A stretch of 64,000 nt of DNA from Streptomyces ficellus. Its GTDB lineage: Bacteria; Actinomycetota; Actinomycetes; Streptomycetales; Streptomycetaceae. The notes beneath the pieces are model-generated. The model was not told the DNA's origin. It saw only the letters and a list, made by a program, of their open reading frames with translations, and ran no database searches. Of the stretch, positions 56,232 through 64,000 are shown one piece after another. The stretch's first letter is position 1. Every line of letters starts with the position of its first letter. The position numbers and the translations under genes are program-made. The stretch is taken from positions 6,758,001-6,822,000 of the forward strand of contig NZ_CP034279.1 of assembly GCF_009739905.1 (NCBI RefSeq), written 5' to 3'.

Positions 56232-58679
56232 GTGCACGCGTTGACCGGGCAGATCTTTGCGACCTGCGGGGTGGAGCTGGCCGCTGTCTACGTGCCCTCC
56301 GACAACATCGACGAGCTGCGCCTCGCCGAGGCCTCCGGTGACCTGCACGGTGCCTACGAACCGGCGCGCGTCCACATGCTGTCCGGGCGCTCACCGGTGG
56401 CCGACGCCTGCCGCGCGGGCCGGCCCCAGTGGATCACCGCGGACGGCGCCGGGCCCGAGGGTGCCGGCGGCCCCGTGTCGCTGGGCGCGCTGCCGCTCGG
56501 CGGGGACCCGCGGCTCCTGGGCTGCCTCCTCGTCGTCCGCAAGGGCACCGACGGCTTCGACGACGACCAGCGCGCCTTCCTGGAGCTGTACGCCGACCAG
56601 ACGGCGGCCGGCCTCGAGGCGGCCGCCGCCCGGGTCGCCGTGCCCGTCGACGTCGGCGCGTCCGCGGGCCCGGAACTGCTGCCGTCACGCGGCGGCACCT
56701 TCGTCCTGACCCTCCGGAGCGGCCACATGGCGGTCGACGGCCAGGTGCTCCAGCTGCTCGGGGTGGCTCCGGACGACTACGACGGGCACGTGTCCACCCT
56801 GCTGGAGTGCGCCGTCCCCGACGACGTCCCGGCCCTGATGTCGATCGTCGAACCCGACCGGTCCACCACCCACCAGCAGCTCGCCTTCCGCGTCCGCCGG
56901 CCCGGCGGCGAGCTGCGCTGGCTGGGCCTGCGCTGCCGGGTCCTGCCCGGGCCGCACGGCCGGCCCGAGCGCATCCTCGGCGTGGTGGGCGACGCCTCCT
57001 ACCTGCGCCCCACCCCCGACGAGGTGTCCCTGGTGCAGCGGCTGTCGGCCGCGCTCGCCGGCGCCGCCACGATCCGCGACGTGAGCAGGGTCGTCGTCGA
57101 GTCGCTGCGCGCCCCGCTGGCGGCCGACCGGGTCGCCGTCGCGGAACTGGAGGGTGACCGGCTGGTGGTGACCCTCTTGGACCCACCACGCCCCGACGCC
57201 TGGCCCGGGGCGTGGCGCTCGGAATGGCGCTCGGAGTGGCCGGACGCCTCCCTGCACAGCCTGCCGACCCTGGAGGGCGCCGTACGGGAGGGCCACGTCG
57301 CGCTCTGGCCGCCCGGCGCCGGCCTCGAACCGGGGCTCGCGGGCATCGGCCCCGGCGGGCTCGCCGTCCTCCCGCTGCCGGCGGACGGCCGGATGGTCGG
57401 GGTGTGCCTCGTCGGCTGGGACGGCGAACACCGCTTCGGTCCGGACGAGCGCTCCCTGCTGACGGCGACGGCCGGTCTGGTGGGCCAGGCCCTCACCCGC
57501 GCCCACGCCCTGAACGCGGGCCACGAACTCGCCACGATGCTCCAGCGCAGCCTCCTGCCCCGCAAGCTCCCGGCCCTCCCGGGCGGGGAGGCCGTCGCAC
57601 GGTACCTGCCCGCCACCGTCGGCCTCGAGGTGGGCGGCGACTGGTACGACGTCATCCCGCTCTCCAACGGGCACGTGGCCCTCGTCATCGGAGACGTCCA
57701 GGGCCACAGCGCCGGAGCCGCCACGATCATGGGGCAGATGCGCACCGCGATCCGCGCGTACGCCGTGGAGGGCCACCCGCCGGACGTCGTCGTCGCCCAC
57801 GCCAACCGCCTCCTCGTCGGCATGGAGACCGACCTGTTCGCCACCTGCACCTACGTCGACCTCGACATGGAGGAAGGGCTGGCCTGGGTGGTCCGGGCCG
57901 GACACCTGCCGCCCTTGCTGCGCCTTCCCGACGGCACCACCGACGTGCCGGAGATCGAGGGCGGCCCCCCGCTCGGCGTCATGGCCGAGGCGGAGTACCC
58001 GCTGACCGAGATCGGGCTCCTGCCCGGCACCCTTATCGCCCTGCTCACCGACGGCCTGGTGGAGTCGGCCAGCCTGCGCCTGGAGGACGGGATGCGCGCG
58101 GTGTGCGAGGCGCTCGGCCGGGCCGACCCCGCCGACCCGGGGCGCGTCGCGGACGACCTCGTCGCGGGCACGCGCCGGCGGGACGACGACGTGGCGGTGC
58201 TGCTGCTGCGCTACGACGGGATGCGGGTCCGGCCGATCCGCGCCCGCTGGGCGGTGTGGCGCCTGCCGGACGCCGTCATGCACGCCCGTCGCTTCACCGG
58301 CCGCACCCTGCGCGGCTGGGGCGTGTCGGAGGAGGTCGACATGGTCCAGCTGGTGGTGTCCGAGCTGGTCACCAACGCCATCGCGCACACCCAGGGCGAG
58401 GTGCGGCTCGATCTGACCCTGGCGGGGGACCGGCTGCGCGTCGCCGTGAACGACGCCTCGCCGCGCGCCCCGGTGAAGTCGACGAGCGTGGACTGGGAGG
58501 CGACCGGGGGCCGGGGGCTCCTGCTTGTCGAGGCGATGTCCACGACCTGGGGCTCGGTGCCGCTCAGCGGGGGCAAGCAGGTGTGGTGCGAGGTTGCCCT
58601 GACCCCGCGTGAGGACACCGGCGAGGTGACCGCTCCGGCCGGGACGGCTCCGGCCGGGAGGGCCGGGGCGCACCGATGA
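56232..58679 (+). CDS. SpoIIE-family PP2C phosphatase with GAF/PAS and anti-sigma kinase domains
   Basis: About 815 residues. An N-terminal GAF-like domain (GVELAAVYVPSDNIDELRLA), a PAS-like region (FRVRRPGGELRWLGLRCRVL), a second GAF (~270-430), a SpoIIE PP2C domain with EVGGDWYDVIPLSNGHVALV and DVQGHSAGAAT, then LVVSELVTNAIAHTQGEVRL of an HATPase/RsbW-like domain. Such proteins switch anti-anti-sigma factors. The GTG start has GGAGG very close (3 bases), and the first GAF seems short, so the start may lie elsewhere. Its last bases overlap the next ABC transporter gene by ATGA. Confidence 0.88.
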   Translation: MHALTGQIFATCGVELAAVYVPSDNIDELRLAEASGDLHGAYEPARVHMLSGRSPVADACRAGRPQWITADGAGPEGAGGPVSLGALPLGGDPRLLGCLLVVRKGTDGFDDDQRAFLELYADQTAAGLEAAAARVAVPVDVGASAGPELLPSRGGTFVLTLRSGHMAVDGQVLQLLGVAPDDYDGHVSTLLECAVPDDVPALMSIVEPDRSTTHQQLAFRVRRPGGELRWLGLRCRVLPGPHGRPERILGVVGDASYLRPTPDEVSLVQRLSAALAGAATIRDVSRVVVESLRAPLAADRVAVAELEGDRLVVTLLDPPRPDAWPGAWRSEWRSEWPDASLHSLPTLEGAVREGHVALWPPGAGLEPGLAGIGPGGLAVLPLPADGRMVGVCLVGWDGEHRFGPDERSLLTATAGLVGQALTRAHALNAGHELATMLQRSLLPRKLPALPGGEAVARYLPATVGLEVGGDWYDVIPLSNGHVALVIGDVQGHSAGAATIMGQMRTAIRAYAVEGHPPDVVVAHANRLLVGMETDLFATCTYVDLDMEEGLAWVVRAGHLPPLLRLPDGTTDVPEIEGGPPLGVMAEAEYPLTEIGLLPGTLIALLTDGLVESASLRLEDGMRAVCEALGRADPADPGRVADDLVAGTRRRDDDVAVLLLRYDGMRVRPIRARWAVWRLPDAVMHARRFTGRTLRGWGVSEEVDMVQLVVSELVTNAIAHTQGEVRLDLTLAGDRLRVAVNDASPRAPVKSTSVDWEATGGRGLLLVEAMSTTWGSVPLSGGKQVWCEVALTPREDTGEVTAPAGTAPAGRAGAHR

Positions 58680-59860
58680 ACCGGCACCGGACGACAGAGA
58701 CGGAGGAGGTGGACGAGGTGGACGAGGTGGCCGAGGGGAAGGCGCACCGCCGCCGGACCGTGCCCGCGCTCCTGCTGGCGGCCGGGCTCGCGCTGACCTC
58801 CGGCCTCGCGGCCTGCGGCGAGGCCGCCGAGGTGCGCGACCCGCAGACCCGCACCGCCCGCGACAGCCGTACGGTCGGCCTGCTGCTCCCGGACAGCACC
58901 AACCGCTTCGCCGAGTTCGACCGGCCGCTGATCGAACGGCGGGTCGCGGAGCTGTGCCCCGAGTGCGACGTCGAGTTCGCCAGCGCCCAGGCGGACGTGG
59001 CGACCCAGCAGCGGCAGCTCGACGCCATGATCACCAAGGGGGTCCGGGTGATCATCCTGGACGCCGTCGACTCCAAGTCGCTGAGCTCCTCGGTCGACCG
59101 GGCACGGCGGGCGGGCATCGAGGTCATCGCCTACGATCGGCTCGTGGAGGGCCCCGTCTCGGCGTACGTCTCCTTCGACGGCGAACGGGTCGGGCGGCTC
59201 CAGGGCGAGGCGCTCCTCCGGGCCCTCGGCGACGAGGCGCGCGACGGGCAGATCGTGATGATGAACGGTGCGGCCACCGACCCCAACTCGGCCTGGTTCA
59301 AGGAGGGTGCCCTCGCCGCCCTCGAAGGGAAGGTCACGATCGGGAAGGCGTACGACACCGCGGAGTGGCGGCCGGTGAACGCCCACGTCAACATGGCGGG
59401 AGCCATCGCGTCCCTGGGCGCCGACGAGATCGACGGCGTGTACTCGGCCAACGACGGCCTCGCCGCCGGGATCATCTCCGCCCTGAAGGCGGCCAAGATC
59501 CACCCCCTGCCACCCGTCACGGGCCAGGACGCGGAACTCGCCGGAATCCAGCGGATCGTCGCGGGGGACCAGTACATGACCGTCTACAAACCGTTCCGGC
59601 TGGAGGCGAACGCCGCCGCCGAGATGGCCGTCGCGCTCGTACGGGGAGGGACGCCGTACGGCATCGCGACGGGCACCGTCGACAGCCCCACCACGCCGGA
59701 CATTCCCTCCGTCCTGCTCACGCCGATAGCCGTGACGGCCGACACCATCGAGGAGACCGTCGTCAAGGACGGCGTGTACACGGTCGACCAGATCTGCACC
59801 CCCCGGTACGCGGACGCCTGCGAGCGGGCGGGGCTGACTCCGCCGAGCCCGGCTCCCTAG
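58676..59860 (+). CDS. Sugar ABC transporter, periplasmic-type binding lipoprotein (XylF-like)
   Basis: 394 residues. An acidic lead (MNRHRTTETEEVDEVDEVAE) precedes a lipoprotein signal with LTSGLAACGE, so the mature protein is lipid-anchored. Peripla-BP-4-type motifs: VGLLLPDSTNRFAEFDRPLI, VIILDAVDSKSLSSSVDRAR, GIEVIAYDRLVEGPV and VYSANDGLAAGIISALKAAK. The layout fits D-xylose or related sugar binders. It overlaps the SpoIIE-type gene by ATGA and precedes the ATPase gene by about 50 bases. Confidence 0.88.
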   Translation: MNRHRTTETEEVDEVDEVAEGKAHRRRTVPALLLAAGLALTSGLAACGEAAEVRDPQTRTARDSRTVGLLLPDSTNRFAEFDRPLIERRVAELCPECDVEFASAQADVATQQRQLDAMITKGVRVIILDAVDSKSLSSSVDRARRAGIEVIAYDRLVEGPVSAYVSFDGERVGRLQGEALLRALGDEARDGQIVMMNGAATDPNSAWFKEGALAALEGKVTIGKAYDTAEWRPVNAHVNMAGAIASLGADEIDGVYSANDGLAAGIISALKAAKIHPLPPVTGQDAELAGIQRIVAGDQYMTVYKPFRLEANAAAEMAVALVRGGTPYGIATGTVDSPTTPDIPSVLLTPIAVTADTIEETVVKDGVYTVDQICTPRYADACERAGLTPPSPAP

Positions 59861-59909
59861 GAGGGGAGCGGCGGGCGCGGGCGGGTCGCACGGCGAGGAA
59901 GGGGTTCCC

Positions 59910-60686
59910 ATGTCAGCACCACCCCTGCTGGCGCTGAAGGACATCTCCAAGCGGTTCGGCGCCGTGCAGGCGCTCGCCGGCATCGACCTGGAGATCCGCG
60001 CCGGTGAGGTCGTCGCCCTGGTGGGTGACAACGGCGCCGGCAAGTCGACCCTCGTGAAGATCATCGCGGGTGTGGACCCCGCCGACCACGGCGTCGTCGA
60101 GTGGGACGGCCGGCCCGTCCACATCACCCGGCCGCACGACGCGCAGGCCCTCGGCATCGCGACCGTCTACCAGGACCTGGCGCTGTGCGACAACCTCGAC
60201 GTCGTCGGCAACCTGTTCCTCGGCCGGGAGATCCACCGGATCGGCGTCCTCGACGAGGTCGAGATGGAGCGCCGCACCCTCGACCTCCTCGACACCTTCT
60301 CCCTCCGGATGCCCAGCGTCCGGGTGCCGGTCGCCTCGCTGTCCGGCGGCCAGCGGCAGACCGTCGCCATCTCCCGCTCGCTGCTGGGCGAGCCACGGCT
60401 GGTGCTGCTCGACGAGCCCACCGCCGCGCTCGGCATCGAGCAGACCGCCCAGGTCCTCGACCTGGTCGACCGGCTGCGGGAACGCGGCCTCGGGGTGCTC
60501 CTCATCAGCCACAACATGGGAGACGTCAAGGCCGTCGCCGACTGGATCGCGGTCCTGCGCCTCGGCCGCAACAACGGCTTCTTCGACGTGACGACGACCT
60601 CCCACGAGCAGATCATCTCCTCCATCACCGGCGCCACCGACAACGCCGTCACCCGTCGCGCGACCCGCGAGTGGGAGGCCGGCTGA
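59910..60686 (+). CDS. Sugar ABC transporter ATP-binding protein (single domain)
   Basis: 258 residues. Walker A GDNGAGKSTLVKIIAG, Q-loop TVYQDLALCDNLDVVGNLFL, signature LSGGQRQTV, Walker B LVLLDEPTAALG, switch LISHNMGDVKAVAD. Unlike the classical XylG/RbsA type it has only one nucleotide domain. The stop overlaps the permease ATG (TGATG). It powers import with the neighbouring binding protein and permease. Confidence 0.9.
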   Translation: MSAPPLLALKDISKRFGAVQALAGIDLEIRAGEVVALVGDNGAGKSTLVKIIAGVDPADHGVVEWDGRPVHITRPHDAQALGIATVYQDLALCDNLDVVGNLFLGREIHRIGVLDEVEMERRTLDLLDTFSLRMPSVRVPVASLSGGQRQTVAISRSLLGEPRLVLLDEPTAALGIEQTAQVLDLVDRLRERGLGVLLISHNMGDVKAVADWIAVLRLGRNNGFFDVTTTSHEQIISSITGATDNAVTRRATREWEAG

Positions 60687-61963
60687 TGAGCGGCGGACGC
60701 GGTGCGGACGGCAGGGGCACAAGAGGCGGCGGAGGCGGCGCGGGCGGCCGGGGGGCCAGGAGCACGGCCGGCAAGGACACCCCCGGTCCGCACCGGTGGG
60801 AGGCCTTCCGGGAGGGCCTCCGCAGCGGCGAGCTCGGCTCCCTCCCCGTCCTGCTGAGCCTGGCGTCCATCTGGCTCGTCTTCTTCGTCCTGGACGGGAA
60901 CTTCCTCTCGCCGCGCAACCTCTCCAACCTCGGCGTCGACATCGTCGGCACCGGGATGATCGCCGTCGGCGTCGTCTTCGTCCTGCTCCTGGGCGAGATC
61001 GACCTGTCGGTGGGATCGGTGAGCGGCCTCGCGGCGGCCGCCTTCGCCGTCCTCAACATCCAGCAGGGCATGCCGGAGGGCCTCGCCGTCCTCGTCGCCG
61101 TGGTCATGGGAACGGCGATCGGGGCCGCACAGGGCTTCTTCTTCGCGCGGGTCGGTGTGCCCGCCTTCGTGGTCACCCTCGCCGGACTCCTCGGCTGGAA
61201 CGGCCTGATGCTGTACGTCCTCGGGTCCAGCGGCACCATCAACCTCGACGACCGGGGCCTGGTCGCCAGGCTCACCAGCCACTACTTCACCGACGTCGCG
61301 GTCGCCTACGGGGTGGCGGCGCTCGGCACGGCCGGCTTCTTCCTCGTCTCCTACCTGGACGCCCGGCGCCGCGCCGCCGCCGGTGTGCCGTCCCGGAGCC
61401 TCGGCGGGATCGCGGTACGCACCGGAGCCCTGGCCGTCGTCGCCTTCGCCGCCGCGTTCGTGCTCAACCGGTTCCAGGGCCTCCCCCTCGCCCTGCTGAT
61501 CTTCCTGGTGGTCCTCGTCGGCCTGGACCAGGTGCTGCGCCGCACCGCGTACGGGCGCATGGTCTTCGCGATCGGCGGCGGCGTCGAGGCCGCCCGGCGG
61601 GCCGGCCTCGCAGTGGCGGGCGTGCGGATCTCGGTGTTCATGATGTCGGGCACCATGGCGGCGGTGGGCGGCCTCTTCCTGGCGTCGAGGGTCACCTCCG
61701 CGAGCCAGGCCTCCGGCGGCGGCAACCTCATGATGAACGCCATCGCCGCGGCCGTGATCGGCGGCACCAGCCTGTTCGGCGGGCGCGGCGGGGTGTGGTC
61801 CGCGCTGCTGGGCGTCCTGGTCATCCAGTCGATCGCCTCCGGCGTCGCCCTGCTGGGCATCCAGGGCGCCGTCCAGTACATGATCACGGGCGGGGTGCTG
61901 CTCGTCGCCGTGGTCATCGACTCGCTGTCACGGCGCGCCCAGAAGGCCCACGGCCGGGTCTGA
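60686..61963 (+). CDS. Sugar ABC transporter permease (XylH-like)
   Basis: 425 residues. A Gly/Arg-rich cytoplasmic head (~35 residues) is followed by about ten hydrophobic segments. Key family stretches are GEIDLSVGSVSGLAAAAFAV, FFARVGVPAFVVTLAGLLGW and GGTSLFGGRGGVWSALLGVL. This is the RbsC/XylH permease family. TGATG overlap with the ATPase gene. The sugar is probably xylose or a related pentose, by family resemblance only. Confidence 0.9.
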   Translation: MSGGRGADGRGTRGGGGGAGGRGARSTAGKDTPGPHRWEAFREGLRSGELGSLPVLLSLASIWLVFFVLDGNFLSPRNLSNLGVDIVGTGMIAVGVVFVLLLGEIDLSVGSVSGLAAAAFAVLNIQQGMPEGLAVLVAVVMGTAIGAAQGFFFARVGVPAFVVTLAGLLGWNGLMLYVLGSSGTINLDDRGLVARLTSHYFTDVAVAYGVAALGTAGFFLVSYLDARRRAAAGVPSRSLGGIAVRTGALAVVAFAAAFVLNRFQGLPLALLIFLVVLVGLDQVLRRTAYGRMVFAIGGGVEAARRAGLAVAGVRISVFMMSGTMAAVGGLFLASRVTSASQASGGGNLMMNAIAAAVIGGTSLFGGRGGVWSALLGVLVIQSIASGVALLGIQGAVQYMITGGVLLVAVVIDSLSRRAQKAHGRV

Positions 61964-62016
61964 CCGGGCGGGCCGCCCCCTCGTAGCGGCCTCGCCCCTC
62001 GCGTACCGGCCCCGCC

Positions 62017-62376
62017 CTACGCCTGGCGGGCCGGGTGCGCCGCGATGGACGCGACCGGGGCCGTCTCGCTCAGGTGCCCCACCTGGTGCCGCGCCCGGTC
62101 GGCCGGCGCGGGCGTCCCGGTGATGGCCGCCGTCGCCGGGGCGGCCGCCGCGCCCTTGCCCCGGTCCTCCGGCGCGCCCGCCGCCACCGACGACCAGGTG
62201 CGCAGCCGGTGGCTCGCCGCGTCGTCCAAACTCACCGGCGCCCCGCGCTGCTCCGCCAGCCGGCTCGCCTCCCGGCCGAGCGCCGCGATGTCGTCCCACC
62301 GCAACCGCAGGACCACGGCCACCTCCGCACCACCGTCCGGGAGCCCTCGCATCGCCGGCTCGTCGCGCTCGTTCAT
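62017..62376 (-). CDS. Hypothetical protein, 119 aa
   Basis: 119 residues. A short helical core LRLRWDDIAALGREASRLAE is followed by Ala/Pro-rich sequence. No family recognised; no signal peptide. Codon use is actinomycete-like and the frame is uninterrupted. It is convergent with the sugar permease. Probably a real but minor gene. Confidence 0.5.
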   Translation of the reverse strand: MNERDEPAMRGLPDGGAEVAVVLRLRWDDIAALGREASRLAEQRGAPVSLDDAASHRLRTWSSVAAGAPEDRGKGAAAAPATAAITGTPAPADRARHQVGHLSETAPVASIAAHPARQA

Positions 62377-62593
62377 CGCCGCTCCTGTCGTCGCCGCAGT
62401 GATGTCTCACCGGATCAGTACGGACGGTGCCCGCACCCCGTTCAGCGCTGCTCGAAACGGTGTTCCCACCTGTCCTCACCGGTTTCCCGCCTGTTCCCCG
62501 CCTTCCCGCGTGCCCCGGGTCCCTCGAACGGGCGCACGGGCATCCGCGGGTGCACGCTGGAGGAGTGACGGAGCGAGCCCCCGGAGGTGTGTG

Positions 62594-62869
62594 ATGAAGA
62601 CGATCGTCGGATGGCACGTGGACATCGAGTTCACCGAGGACGAGGTCGCGGGCAAGACGCGTGCGGCCTGCATGGTCAGGCTCCCGGACGGCACCGAACT
62701 GCGGGCGCACGGCCACGCCAAGCGGCACCCCGACGACAGGGAGCAGCAGCGCGTCGGCGAGGAGATCGCCGCCGCCCGCTGCCTCAACGAACTCTCCCGG
62801 AACCTCATGAAGAAGGCCGGGGGTGAGATCGAGGAGGTGACGCACATCCCGGCGCACCTGGCCATGTGA
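62594..62869 (+). CDS. DUF1876-domain protein
   Basis: 91 residues. MKTIVGWHVDIEFTEDEVAG, then AACMVRLPDGTELRAHGHAK and NELSRNLMKKAGGEIEEVT, match the small DUF1876 family of actinobacteria, which has a dsRBD-like alpha-beta-alpha fold and unknown function. GGAGG lies upstream of the ATG at 62594. Followed by an SRPBCC gene. Confidence 0.85.
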   Translation: MKTIVGWHVDIEFTEDEVAGKTRAACMVRLPDGTELRAHGHAKRHPDDREQQRVGEEIAAARCLNELSRNLMKKAGGEIEEVTHIPAHLAM

Positions 62870-63045
62870 CGCGGGACCCTGCGGCCGGGCCCGCGACGGG
62901 CCGGCGGAGGCACCCGCGGCGAACCGTTGGGAAACGGGAGCCATGAGCGCGTGAGGAGGGGGCACACGAGGGCCCGAGGGAACCGATGGGGTCGAGCCCG
63001 GCGTACGGCCGGGGCTGTCGGGGCCCGGGAAGGACGCAACAGCAC

Positions 63046-63495
63046 ATGTCGCAGGTCGAGGAGTCCGTCGAGGTCAGCGTGCCGGTGCGCACCGCCTACA
63101 ACCAGTGGACGCAGTTCGAGAGCTTTCCCGAGTTCATGGAGGGCGTGGAGCGGATCGAGCAGCGCAGCGACACCCTCACCCACTGGGTGACGCAGGTGAA
63201 CGGCGCGGCCCGTGAGTTCGACGCAGAGATCACCGAGCAGATCCCGGACGAGCGGGTCGCGTGGACCACCGTCGGCGGTGAGGCCCGGCAGGCGGGTGTG
63301 GTGACGTTCCACCGCATCGACGACACGACCACCAAGGTGATGCTCCAGATGGACTTCGAGCCCGACGGGCTCACCGAGACCGTCGGGGACAAGCTCGGCT
63401 TCGTCAAGCGTCAGGTCACCGGCGACCTCAAGCGGTTCAAGTCCTTCATCGAGTCGCGCGGCACGGCCACCGGCTCCTGGCGCGGCGAGGTCTGA
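63046..63495 (+). CDS. SRPBCC-family (polyketide cyclase/lipid-binding-like) protein
   Basis: 149 residues. MSQVEESVEVSVPVRTAYNQ, WTQFESFPEFMEGVERIEQ and MDFEPDGLTETVGDKLGFVK follow the START/Bet v 1 pattern with a central hydrophobic pocket. Proteins of this COG5637-like group are widespread stress- or membrane-associated proteins. The ATG at 63046 has GGAAGGACG upstream; the frame is open to 62986. Neighbour of DUF1876. Confidence 0.8.
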   Translation: MSQVEESVEVSVPVRTAYNQWTQFESFPEFMEGVERIEQRSDTLTHWVTQVNGAAREFDAEITEQIPDERVAWTTVGGEARQAGVVTFHRIDDTTTKVMLQMDFEPDGLTETVGDKLGFVKRQVTGDLKRFKSFIESRGTATGSWRGEV

Positions 63496-63643
63496 CACCC
63501 GGCGTGACCGCCCGGCCCGCGGTCCGGGCGGCGGGCCGGACGGGTGATCCGATCGACGTGCCGGGCCGTGTCTGCGGCGGTGGCACGTGACGCGCGGGCA
63601 AGGTGGGCTCGTTAACTCCAAGCGCCCCCAAGGGGTTGCTGGG

Positions 63644-63682
63644 CCAGGCCCCCGGACGGGTCCGACCGTCCGGGGGCCCTGG
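63644..63682. terminator. Long hairpin between SRPBCC and DUF6153 genes
   Basis: CCAGGCCCCCGGACGG-gtccga-CCGTCCGGGGGCCCTGG pairs over about 16 bp with a single-base bulge. It probably terminates transcription from the SRPBCC gene. Confidence 0.7.
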
Positions 63683-63743
63683 TCTGTCCACAGGCGGGGC
63701 CACCCGCCGGGGCGCCTCGCGGACGGGCCTCTACGATGGGGCC

Positions 63744-64000
63744 ATGAGCCCCCGTCAGCAGCGCAGCCGCCTACGCCCCCCGGCGTACCGCAGGCTGCTG
63801 CTGGTCCTGGCTCTGCTCGCCGGTGTCTTCGCCATGCACGGGCTGGCGCCCGGCACGCCCGCCCCCGCCACGGCGGGCCACGGGCACGCCCGGCCGGCCG
63901 CCCATGCGACCGGTGACGCCTGCGAGCACCTGCACGAGCCCGGCGGCGGGGCGGGCCACGTCGAGCACGCGGACGCCATGTGCGCGGCCGGAGGTGTCTC
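63744..64000 (+). CDS. DUF6153-type secreted protein (cut by window edge)
   Basis: The visible part begins MSPRQQRSRLRPPAYRRLLL and has one hydrophobic segment (VLALLAGVFAMHGLAPG), then a His-rich stretch (GHGHARPAAHATGDACEHLH), the layout of DUF6153 proteins of actinobacteria. Cysteines and histidines suggest metal binding, perhaps copper. The start is an ATG; CTACGAT upstream could be a -10 element. The C-terminus is outside the window. Confidence 0.75.
   Translation, partial: MSPRQQRSRLRPPAYRRLLLVLALLAGVFAMHGLAPGTPAPATAGHGHARPAAHATGDACEHLHEPGGGAGHVEHADAMCAAGGV

Noticed and set aside
63600..63690. Possible tRNA or attachment site near the SRPBCC 3' end
   Set aside because: No cloverleaf or TTCGA arm could be found; the sequence is explained by a terminator hairpin.

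Overview
The window is Streptomyces-like chromosomal DNA. It is very GC-rich, with strong G/C bias at third codon positions, many GTG and some TTG starts, and short ATGA/GTGA overlaps inside operons. Typical actinomycete families are present: HxlR, PadR and GntR regulators, a NarL-type two-component pair, a SpoIIE-type phosphatase, an FhaA N-terminal-like protein, a sortase-type surface protein and DUF6153. I see no tRNA, rRNA, CRISPR array or complete transposase gene. Both edges cut a gene.

Layout. 1-8192: metallophosphoesterase/BON/nucleotidyltransferase operon, a wall-anchored choice-of-anchor A protein, a fused ABC exporter, a GNAT enzyme, a DUF6629 membrane protein, and an imine reductase divergent from its HxlR regulator. 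8193-10841: a MITE-like repeat and a polar amino-acid ABC uptake operon. 11271-17998: a seven-gene operon (degenerate cyclase homologue, intact sugar-phosphate cyclase, bicupin, small cupin, VOC protein, GMC oxidoreductase, zinc alcohol dehydrogenase) that looks like an orphan C7-cyclitol pathway. 18105-21266: response regulator, membrane histidine kinase and a 52-residue two-cysteine peptide, followed by a second MITE copy.

21516-31450: GNAT/LysR/DUF4345, cold-shock protein, a P450 with a repetitive N-terminus, NUDIX and uracil-DNA glycosylase, and a kinase plus two FAD oxidoreductases resembling glycerol kinase with GlpA/GlpB. 31829-38066: unknown protein, APC permease, a GntR regulator divergent from a zinc dehydrogenase with a HutC/DasR-like operator between them, and an FAD monooxygenase. 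38185-44440 is an accessory island: a 1643-residue protein with six DYTGxG/AYRPG repeats and its 110-residue upstream ORF lie on the minus strand. They are bracketed by decayed plus-strand remnants matching the head (left) and the tail (right) of the same family.

44477-64000: PadR and a 2,4-dienoyl-CoA-reductase-type enzyme with a third, truncated MITE between them; a CbiMNQO cobalt importer under a cobalamin riboswitch; the dihydroxyacetone kinase operon DhaKLM; a gene-poor stretch; N-formylglutamate amidohydrolase and DUF72; an FhaA-like protein; and a SpoIIE-family phosphatase overlapping a three-gene xylose-type ABC importer. Small stress-type proteins and the start of a DUF6153 protein close the window.

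The most interesting candidates are the cyclase/pseudocyclase pair and its operon, the giant repeat protein with nested opposite-strand remnants and a probable split reading frame, the kinase/regulator/peptide unit, and the CTAG-targeting MITE family.
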